A stretch of 64,000 nt of DNA, from NCBI GenBank assembly GCA_016648135.1, contig JADDOH010005152.1, forward strand, positions 1 to 64,000, given 5' to 3'. The translations under genes were made by a program, and so were the position numbers. Origin of the DNA: Agrypnia vestita. Lineage: Eukaryota > Arthropoda > Insecta > Trichoptera > Phryganeidae. Below, piece after piece: positions 38,201-50,200 of this stretch (its first letter is position 1; each line of letters begins with the position of its first letter). The notes beneath the pieces were generated by a model. The model was not told where the DNA came from. It ran no database searches and was given only the letters and a program-made list of their open reading frames with translations.

Positions 38201-41200
38201 TGTAGCTACAATAAATACCATCACAAAGACTGCCCTCGAGTTTTAAGAGAATGTTGCACCAAGGGTTTTATAATGTAGCGCCTAATTCCAAAACCTCCCA
38301 AAACGGATTTGTAATAATTTCAATTAATGCCTTGTACAATATGCAGTTTCATAGATTTTTTGTCAGCTACATGTAGAACACATTGTTTCTTGCAAAAATC
38401 ACTTTAATGCATTGACATCGCATGTTAAAAAAGTAACCCATAAAAACCAAGTTTTTATTATACTCCCTTTCTTTGTAAAATATAACAACAATTAAAGACA
38501 AATTAAAACATATAACATAACGCTAAACTTACAGTAATTTAATATATTTCTAAAATATCAGATGTTTTGAACTTTGATAAGACACTTCATGCTTTGAAGA
38601 TTAAATTCTAAAAACATTTTTCAGTCAATTTAGATTTTCGAAATTCGTAGTGAAGTACCTATTATGTATACCGACGGAGTAATTCAAATTTAGAAAATAT
38701 TCCGCGACGTTATCGGGCCGCCGTTGCTAGTAATCAAACTTTGGTAATGATTCCAATTTGAAAAAACCATTAAAATTTCTAAAAATCCGAAATTATACTA
38801 TATGTAATTATTATCATTTTTAACGAAAATTTGATATATCTTCTTGATCGTCGCCACGAGTCTGCTTGCAAAGTTTCAGTTTGATTGGGTCACGGGAAAA
38901 GGGTTAAAAATCGATCCAAAATTTTCTCGACGGCAAGCCGGCGAGCAAGCAGACGCCACGAGATAAAAGAAAGGAAGTAAAAATAAGGGTTTGTTCCAAA
39001 ATACTGCATAGAAGCTTTACAAATATGTATACATTTTTCATGCAAAAGTAAAATCCAAAAACACAAAATTTTTTTAGATGGTTTTGGAATTAGGAGCTAC
39101 ATGTACGTATTATTTTATTTTTTAATATTGTACAAAATACATACCATTAAACTTCAAATATTATGAATTAGAAACTATTGTGGACATTAAAATGCACTCA
39201 ATTTAGATGAGAAACCATTTTTCGTTTTTAATTGAAGGGCATTGTCATTGTGATATTGCAGAACAGTGTCACATGCAAAACTAGCAATCTACAATGAATT
39301 AGGTTGGCAATCTTATACAGGATTACTATTTATTATTATTATTATTATTATATTATCACTCACTTCCTCACATGGAACTCTAAAGTTTTATTGCTATTGA
39401 TTTCCGGGGTGGGTTCTTAATTAAAATTTTGAATTAATTCAATTCTACTTTTAATTCACCATAGTTAGTTGTAATTCATTATGTAATTCAGCGTGAAATT
39501 GATGATGTTAAGAATGGGTAGATGCAGAGTAAGAATATTTACCTAAATATAAAAAAATTGTTGTGTGTCCGTAACTTGATGGAATGACAGCTTTAGATAA
39601 TTAAAGTGTGACATGCAATCAGCGCGTGGCCGATGTTGTGCGGTCACGCAAGGGTCGTTATAATTATTATTGTTTCCTGTGATTTTTTACGGGTGTACAA
39701 CTAGTTTACAGATAAAAGGTTTTGACTTACATACCATTTTTAAAATCCACCTAACCTGTGTAGTTTATTTTTATTTTGTGAAATAATTTGTAAAATTTTA
39801 TGTTGCAGGAATAATATCATACACGGAATACCTTTTCTTGCTGTCAATTTTAACAAGTGAGTATTACTTTGTTTCTTATCTTCATAGTGTTAATGAGGTC
39901 TCACTGCATTTCATGGGGTCTCTCATTTCAATATTGACAATTGAATATACAAGGTGTCTTATTGCCAGTTTCAAAACTTAACAGATGGATTCCTGCCTTG
40001 ATTTTAAGTCCAAAATGTTCAAACAACCATGACCATGGCATAAATAGTTATGGGAGATATGCAATATCAAATTTTGCATTTTTTTCAATATATCTCACTC
40101 ATTTATTGCAAAAAGTTATATCAGTATATATTATATATTACATGATTCTGAATAAACATTCGCTTTAATACAAGTAGAATAAAATGATAAAAACCTTACA
40201 AAAATTGAAAATAGAATTTTTTTACAAGGTGTTTATCATTTTAGTTGAGTATTATTGAAGTGAATGAATTTTTCATAATTTATATAAGTAACTGTAATGA
40301 TGGTTCAACTTTTTGAAAAAATAGGTCAGAAATATTGAAAAAAATGCAATCTTTGATATTGCATATCTCCATAAACATTGATATTTGGTCATGATTGCTT
40401 CAACATTTTTAACTCATTATCAAGGCAGGAATCCACCTGTAAAATTTTTGCTACTAGCTATGAAATATCCTTTATAATATGTAATTTCGACATTGCTTCT
40501 TGCTACAATTCGTATTTGTACAATTGTTGATACTCGGATGAACTGTTATTCCCCAGCTTAAATTTTAACATAGTTTGTTATTTATCACATCAAAATTGTG
40601 TCATATTGTATTGCTGGCATTTCATATTTACTACAAAATATTTACATAGGTATCTATTAATAATTGTTTTGATTACATTAAATTTGTGCACGCCAAAAAT
40701 GGCTCATTGAAATCTATAATATTATTAGTATTATGATGGATTAGGTTTAACACTTTAGAGATTATTCATGATTATCATTAAAATGTATGGAAAACATAAA
40801 CTATTTTGTCTCTAATTAAGTTAAATTATATTTTATGTACTTGAGTTTCGAAAGTATCAGAATCTCTCATGACTGGTGAAGTATTAAATATAGATTTCAT
40901 TGAGAGATTTTTGTTCTTTTTACATAAATTAATATAATTTAGCATTTAAAAGAAGGAAACAATTTTTTCTATTAATATCATAATAATGTTCTGTCAGATA
41001 AATATAAAAAAAAAATCCCCAAAATATATGATTACGTTAGTCGTGCTACAATGTTCTCACTGCATGCGCCTAGTGACTGCCATTACATGAACTGTAGATC
41101 TCATGCCTTTGGTTTTGCAGGTTTGTGAAAACGAGTGCGATTTCGCTCTCGTAACTCTAATAAAAGACATTTATTAATTTTTTTTTAAATATAGATGATA

Positions 41201-44200
41201 CACAAAATACTTGTCGCTTCAATATTCTAACTATTTTCAAATTAAGTTAAAAGCTTGCGCTATGAAAATAGGATTAACTCGCTGATGTCCTGGAATGTGG
41301 GTCGAACCATTGACCACTGGATTACTGGCGAGAGTCATAACCACTACACCAACAAGCTACTTTTACTATAACTATCTCTACCTCAAACTTTAAGTCTAAA
41401 AGGAAAGATTTCATTTGTGTTTGAAATCAAAAGTACGAGGTAGATATGTCATAAAAATAATGAAAATCGAAATTGCATGTTCAAGATTCTAACAGTAATT
41501 TACATATTCATTGGAATATGTATTCAAAAGGCAGAAAATTTTGTTGATGGTTAAAATGCGAATAAATAAAATGCAGTGACATCTTTAGATTAGATTTAGT
41601 AAAGATTATGATATGAATATGATGTGGTTTACTGTATTATGTTACAACTCCAATAAACTACAATATCAAAGAAACCAACTTGTTCGCTGTTTATTTTAAG
41701 TTGGAACAGTTTCTCAAAATAGGTACATATACTCATTTTTAGTTATGGTTAAACCATTACTTCAACCAGTTATTTTTGGTACAGTCATTTGGGATTTGTA
41801 TCTGATTGTATCGATGATTAATAAGACTAAGATATAATTGTCATGTAGTCATCAACTGCAAAAAATCTGTTGCCAATCATCGATGCAATCAGACAAATCT
41901 CAAATAACGTTTAGTTTGTCACCGGTTAAAATACCATCACTACTCGTTTTAGTTACATATATTATTTAAACATTATATAAATAATTATTTGTTTTATTTC
42001 AGAACCTCAATCAGGATTTCGAATTGCATTCAATATGTTTGACACTGATGGAAACCAGCGTGTTGACAAAAATGAGTTTTTAGTCGTAAGTATCAAGGAA
42101 AATTATTTAATGTAATACATATATTCTTGAAATTCTTTGCTCTTTAGTTCTGTGAAATATTTAAAATGTATACAGAACTCAGCAGTATAAGACAATTAAT
42201 TCCACTCTTAATTTAACAAGAGGAAGCAAACACACAAGAAAAGAAACATATGTAAATAAATATGTAATATCTTTATTTGTTCACTTAAAGCCATGTATTC
42301 ACTATGGGACAAATTGTCCCTCAACAGCACGCGCGGCATAGAGTCTACGTGACGTTGCAACGTCGTGCACTGTTCCGCCACGTCGCGCACAACATAGCGC
42401 GGCATTTCTACGTGCCGTGGCAACGTTGCCATGCGCACGGTACCCGAGCGTACTCACTGCAACATTCCGCGGAGCGTCAGTACCACGTGGTATGTTTACA
42501 AGTGAATACGCATGCGCTGCATCTGTCAAGATGACAATGCGGGGAAACGAAATCGTTCCTGAACTGATCGAGCTGTATCGATCGAAGATCGCATTGAATG
42601 TCCGTCCTTCTTTCTCTTTGCAGTAAATAATTTCGCATTCTCCTTTTTTTTCTCCTCTTACCTTTCGATAAACTCATTAACATAAACAGATACACGGCTG
42701 TCATCATAATCTCATAGGGCCATATATTTCCGCGACGTCTGGAAAACAATAATTATTTGCAAATAGGACCTTGTTTTTAATAATATTCAATTTACTACAG
42801 TAAAACCTCGTTAATCTGAAATTGCGACCCAAAAAAACATTTCGAATTGCGCGGAACCCCTTTTTCGCCAAATGAGATACCGCAGCTGTCAACATAACCT
42901 CATCGGATGACATTTCCGCGACAAGATATGCGAGTCCCGGTGTGTACACGTCAAATGACCGCGTCATTGTCCCCGAAACATGAGCGTAGATGTTGATGCG
43001 ACATGCCGAGCGGAATGTTTCGCGATTTGTCCCCTAGTGAATACATGGCTTAAATCTAAATTTTCTTTGCGTGCCCTTCGAGCTTGAATTTTTACAGTCT
43101 TAATGGAATGTAATACATCGATATATAGGCAAAATTGATTTGAATATTTTTTAAATTACTAGATGGCAATAATCACGGAAAATTGATGATGTCTCTGTTG
43201 CTACGAAACATATCCAATCTCAACAAATAATTTACATTTAAAAAATATAAACCGAAAATCAAGTAAAGCACCATCTATCTTATAATACATGTAAACATAT
43301 GGTTTATAGCAGAGGTTCCCGAACTTTCTTGGTTCATGGCAGCCTTGGTGTGTCAGGATTTGACCGTACCTTCTGCGAATATATTTCCATCCCTGTAATG
43401 TCCAGGCAAACATGTTGATATTATCCCCCTTGGATTTGTCAAATTAGTGGATATGATGTCATTTTGATAACAGATTTTTAGTCCCAAAAACAATCAACAA
43501 CATAATTGCTTTTTTACAGTCTGCTAAAACGACGAAAAACAATCTTATTTCCACAATTTTCATTTTCTTTTTTTCCTTTGTTTCTTGAAATTTATGTCTC
43601 TAAAATGTGAATGGCGCTCTTGTTAATCCCAGAACGGCGTGGTGAACACTTCGAGAACCACCGTTTTCTATTTTCTATTTCGCACTTGTTATTTTTATTA
43701 TGCAATACAAAAATTTGAAAATAAACACATCATTTATCTTATTATTTTTGTTCATGTAATAAAAATGGCCACATTCATAATGTGTGGTTTGATGACTTTT
43801 GTAAGTGATGGGACGTGAACAGATCTGGAATTTTTCCAAACCATTCGGTGGACACTTGTGTAATAATATGTTCACAATTCTGATTATTTTTTTACATTCT
43901 TATTACTGTTTGTTGTATAATTTATTACATATTTATCATATGTATGATGATAAACATATTTATTTTGAACCCAGTGGAGCTACATATTTTACAAAAAAAC
44001 TAATAATTTTATTTAATAGGATCCATGCGCCTCTTGGAAACCACTTTGCTAATTAAAATTTAGAATCATTTTTGTCTTTTACTACAAATGTCTAAATTTA
44101 TTTTATATAAATGTAACTAAATTTATTTTATATAAATGCTTTGAATATTCTTTCTTTATAACACATAATTAATAAACAATATATGATACATAGTTGGCCT

Positions 44201-47200
44201 ACTGTATTATGGGGCGGTCCAGTGGACATGGTACTGGTTTCCTATACCGAGAGTTTAAGGTTCATTTCCCGGAGAGATCACAATACATTTGTATGATTTT
44301 CTTTAAGCAGGGTACCTTTGTGAAATGCGTTGTTACAATAATTGAGCCTCGTTGTTAGTTATTAGCATTGATAATTAAAAAAATTAAAAATACACGAGTT
44401 TTATGGATTTTTAAGTGGCCTTTCGATAACTCATGGTTAATCTATGTGGACTATATAACAAGTTTGTGCATTCCTGAATTAACCCTTTCCGCTCCAATGT
44501 TGAGTGTCACTCGACATGGAAAGGGAGGATTTTCTTCCACCAGCTCCAATGTCGAATGAGTGTACTTCACTTGGCGAACAATTTTTTAAGTTTTTGAAAC
44601 ACGATTGAAAGACATTCTAGAATGGCACAAAGACACTCAAGTACCTGCTATGGTCGAGGGATGGCATTTTTCAGGCTGTTGCCCCTCTACATCTTTTATA
44701 AATCGGATTCATGAACTGTCCGAAGGAGATCTGCAAGGGCAAAAAGAAAAAACATTCAAAGTCACACACCTAACATAAATATTCGGGAAGAAGTAAAATA
44801 ACCCACCCTTATAGTTAATCATGGGTGGTTTTGATGTGGCTAACCAATATACCTCATTATAATTTACTGGGGGCTATAAGTCTCTACATATGTCAAAAGA
44901 AGTACAAAAAATTCGCTCACATGACTCATTGGAGACTTTGGGGCTCCCGAAGCAAATCGTAGAATCGCCAGTGAAAGACACTGGTCAAATTACTGAAAGC
45001 ACTGTGTAATTAAAAAAAATCTATCTCGTACACAAGTACATTTTGTCTACTTGATTTGATGTTGGGACTTTAACCTTCTCCACTCCAAGGCTTTTTTGTA
45101 TTTATTACACCAGCTCCATGCCAAAATTGAATTTTTTGAATAAATTAAAAACAAAAAAGTCTTGGAGTGGCAAGGGTTTAAGCTCCAACATCAAATCAAG
45201 CAGACGAAATGTTCTTGTGTATGAGATTTTTTTTTTTAAATAGAGATGCGAACACGGAATGCGTGTCGCATCAATATTCATACTATGTATTCTCAAAACG
45301 CTTGTGCTATGAGAATTGGACTAACTTGATGATATCCTGGAATGGGGCTCAAACCACCGACCATCAGACTGCTAGGCGAGCGTCATGACCATCACACCAA
45401 CAGGCTATTCGAAATAGATAGATAACAGATTTTTTTAATTACACAGTCCTTTCAGTAATTTGACCAGTGCCTTTCCCTGGCACCTACTTGAAACTTACAA
45501 TTGTTTTTATTTTAGGAATAAAATGTAATGTGCACCTGACGTATTTATCATTTCAGTATGCATTGCAATAAATGTGGACACTTGTAGACAAGTTGCTGAA
45601 TAAATATTTTACTAGTGCTGAAAATGTATTAAAGCATGTTATTATGTAATTGGTGTTAATATTACATATTACATTTTCAATATTGTGATATATAGATAAC
45701 TCGGCTGATGGGAGGATCTGTGAAGAGGAGAAGTGACCTGGATAAAGATAGTACAGAAGTCGTGAGTGGAAGATGAAAAAAAGCCATTTTGCTCCTGTGC
45801 ATCTGTGTTGTTTTACCATACATTTCTACTAAAAAAAACTTTAGCATCGCCGTTCGCAAACTTTGGCTTACTTCAGTATATTATACAATAAAGCTTTTTT
45901 GTATTAAAAAATAGCAAATATTGAAAGCAGTGTCTTCATAACACCAAACTTATCAGCCTACACAGTTTGTCAGCTGAAACTACGACAAACACTCGGGCTA
46001 TGGATTTCTTCACATGGGCTATGGACATTTTCTTTTGAGCGCTTTGTTGGCCATTTCCATATCCATGCTAGGAAGCTATTAATTTGCTAATATTATGATT
46101 TATTGAAGAAAATGATTCTCCATATTAAAAATTCCTGTTTTATCATTAACCATGTTTTTTTTTTTTTTTACCCCTTTTTAAAAACTTACTACACTTCATT
46201 TTTTTTGATACTTTAATAGATTTAACTTACTAATTATATTGCAATATTTAAAATACGTGTGTTTAAAACTTTTCAACTAAAATGATTTATTTTATTTTAT
46301 TTATTCATTAAATAAAAAAAAATCCATTATTAATCCATATGTGTCAATTTTCTTACTTAGTGTACACAATTTTTATTACTAAAAAAATATCATAATTTTT
46401 TAAATATCTTATTACTGATATTCTCTATTCCTGATCCTATTCGTATTCCATTTGTATTCCATTAACATACATTTCAAATTACTTTTATATAATTACCATT
46501 ATATTTACAAAGCAATTTAAAATGTTTTTAAAATTCAAGTTTGGAATTTTTGTAACAGTTCAATAAATATTTTAATTTTGTTGAAGACAAATTCTTTGAA
46601 TTCGTTAGAATTATATATAATGGTCAAGAGAAAATAGGTTTCCTTAAAGAATTTAACTTTAAATTTCTTTAAGACCGTTACTTCCAAGTTTATTTAAATA
46701 AACTCGGGACAAAAAGGAATATGAATTAGAAAATTAATGATTATTTTTTATATTTTTTCTTTCATTACTTTTATTAAGATGGACTTATATTCAGAATGTT
46801 TATTGGCTCATCCAACATATCCAATTGAGATGAAAACCATGGTACACATTGATATTCATACAATATTTTTACAGCTAAACAAGTCATAAAATACAGGTTG
46901 CATTTTGGTACATCCTTAGTCTGCCATAGTAAATATATTTTCTACAGTGCATCTTGTAATACGTTATCTGCGTGATTTATGTTATATTATTGAGGTTGTT
47001 CTACACTAAGGCCCGAATTCAGAGTCATTATGTACTTAGACAATTTAAAGGATAAAGTAAGCCTTAAAGGTGTTATTTTGTACTGAAAATTACACTTTCA
47101 AGGCATAACTTAACATTTAAATCACTAAGTATTGACTCTGAATTCGGGCCTAATGGCGTTAATTGTGGATACGTTTTGTATACTCTGGATTTCTCTTAAA

Positions 47201-50200
47201 TGTTGCAAAAAATATTTTTTATATCCCAAAGTATTGTTTTACTTTTTTTTATATTTATCATATTCCTATTCAATATTTAACATGATTTAAAATGATCAAA
47301 AATGCAAAATTGAATTGGTGAAAAATGAAATTTCCTGTAATACTTACTGAAAATGTGTACATATGTAGGTTATTCAGAGATTTTTAAGTTTCGCACTTCT
47401 TACAAACTTAAATCATATTAAATATGGAATAGGAACATGATAGATTTGAAAAAATGTGAAAAGTGCTTTGGGACATCAGAAAATGTGTTTTTTTATCTGC
47501 AATTAACGGCATTGATGTTTGTTGAAATAGAGATGATTATCCTTTTTTTTCATCAATAGAAAAATGAGAAAATCTATGCAAAAATCTTCATCTTTTAAGA
47601 AATGATGCAGAAAAGTGTATTTTTTATTTATTTTAAAATTGTTATATTGGGAGGATGTTTTGAATACAATAAATGATTTATTTACCAGTTACTGAAACTT
47701 GTGTGCACAAGTGCCCAGGCCAAAATCAGAGCTAGGGAACTGTTGCCACCGCCAGAACCACCAAAACCAAAGTCTTTCGTAAGTTGTAAAAGTGTTATGC
47801 AATGTGTATTTTTCTCATAGAGATTTCCCGTGTTCTAGTAATGTGTGATTCCTCCTCTAACAGTGTCACAATGGTTTTCTAACTTTTGTTTGAGTTGTCT
47901 AACTGCTTACAAAAATACACCGAATTCTGTGTTAGTACATAATGTCTCCTGTGGTATATTCTCCATTTGTGTTAGTTTATTTCAAACTTTTCCTAATAGT
48001 CTCATAGTTCCACTGTCCTGTATTTGTTTTAAACTGTTTACACATATTATAAATAGTAATGTTAAGACAATATTACTTTTCCAATTAATTACGTGTAATA
48101 CCTCGTGATTGTTCAAAATTATTATACACATTTTATGTTCATCTGGGTTATATTCATAATTAATGTTTGGTTTTGTCGTGTGGTATTGTTATACATTTTC
48201 AGCCATCAAAATCAGTTTCGAAGATAATTGTCCTGTTTGTAACTCTTCATTTTCAGGTTCGCATCAAGAACTTCGCGCACATCCCTCATTATATTACATA
48301 AGTCTTCTCAGTAATTAGCGTTCCTTTCACTTCACCTGGCTATTTGTTCTCTAACATTACTTTCAGAGAGATGCAACTTCATAGCTTCTATCAATGTTGT
48401 ATTGTGTATGTTCGTTATCATTGTTTTAGATATTTAAGAATTATTTATATCTTTTTGCTATTGCTTTACACAATCGTACTTAAATGTATTTTGACCTAAT
48501 TATTTCATTAATCTTTAATTTTTTACAATTAATGCTTAGTATAAAAATGTAGTACTATTGAAACACATGTTTAAAATGTTAATTCAAGCAATGATGGTGT
48601 CAAATTAGAGTTTAAATCATGCTTTTTGTATTTTTTACTTCAACAGAGAATTTTCCTCTTACGTATTTACATATTTATTTTAGATGGAGAAAATATTTAG
48701 TTATGCTTGGAAAGGAAAGCGGGGCATCAATGATGAAGATCCAACAAATCCGGAGAAGAAGGATGGTGCCGTCACTAAAAAGGAAGAACAGTCCCCCACA
48801 GAAGCCTATGTGGATGATGAGCAGGGCTTGCAACGAAGGCATAATGTCGATACTCTTCTCACTGTGCATTTCTTTGGAAAGAAAGGAACAAATGAGTTAA
48901 AGTATGAAGGATTCCGGGGATTCATGGAAAATCTACAGACAGAAGTGTTGGAGCTAGAGTTTCACGAATTTTCTAAAGGTTTTTACTTGTTAATTTTATG
49001 TTTTATAAATAAAATTTTAATTCTGATTCTTATTCCAACTTACACGCACGTTATTCCATCTCAGATACTAACATAGAAAACATTGTTTTCAATTTTAACT
49101 TTTTTTACAGGTCATGATACAATTTCTGAAGTGGACTTTGCTAAAATCCTTCTGCGTTACACATATCTGGATACGGATGAGTATGACATGTATCTTGATC
49201 GCTTGTTGGACAGAGTAAAGGATGAAAAGGGAATTACGTTTGATGAATTTAAAGTATTCTGCCAGTTTCTTAACAATCTGGAGGATTTCACCATCGCCAT
49301 GAGGATGTACACTCTGGCTGATCGTCCCATCTCTAAAGGTAAACATTATATTATAGTCTTAACAGAAAAACAAATGCCTTAATTTTCTAGCATGTCACGA
49401 TAAGTTGTATCATTTATTAATATAAAATTTTCTATTTTATTAGGAGTATGGGAGATTGCAAATTTCTGCTGAAAACTTACAATGTCATCCAATGTAATTT
49501 TCTTTGCTTCTGGAATCATATATGAATTGATTTAAAAATCTCTAACAAAAATCTGTATTCACCATACCAGTTAAGGGGTTACGTGGAGTCAGGATTTTTA
49601 AAAAATCGATTTTTTTTTTTGGTATTTTCTTAAAGCAAAATGTTTCAAAAATATTGTGTGAAAATATCAACTCGATCCGGTTATTAGTTTTAAAGATATC
49701 CAACGATAACTGTAGAACCCTCTGCTGCCGCCCGTACTAACACGCGGACGGTACTAGAGCCGGCCGGGCTGACAAACAGGGCGATTGCTACGGAACGCGT
49801 TTTTTACCTAATTAATTCTAAGAATAAAATACGAAATTTCTTTTATACTTCTATTTTTAGACATACGACCCTTTAGGCTAACTGAGATTTGATTTAGTCT
49901 TAGTACTTCAGTGGCAGTGAAACCCAGCAGTCGATAGGTAGTTGTGCGTGTATTATAATCATTTTCAAAAATTTATAATGAGATGTCATGAAGGTATGCA
50001 AGGAATATTAATGATTGCCAATGCATAGGATTAAATTATGAACCTTATGCACATCGGTATGCTGAAAAACTCGATATAGAGCGCATAAAGATTGCTGACC
50101 AACGTGCAAATCAGGTCACTCGAGAAGGCAAAATGAGAAGTAGGTAAAAAAAAATCGACATCTTGGAGGCATACACATCGGCAAAAGATGTATTATATGT

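Noticed and set aside
48675..48869. Minus-strand frame over MICU3 exon E
   Set aside because: Shadow of the coding exon.
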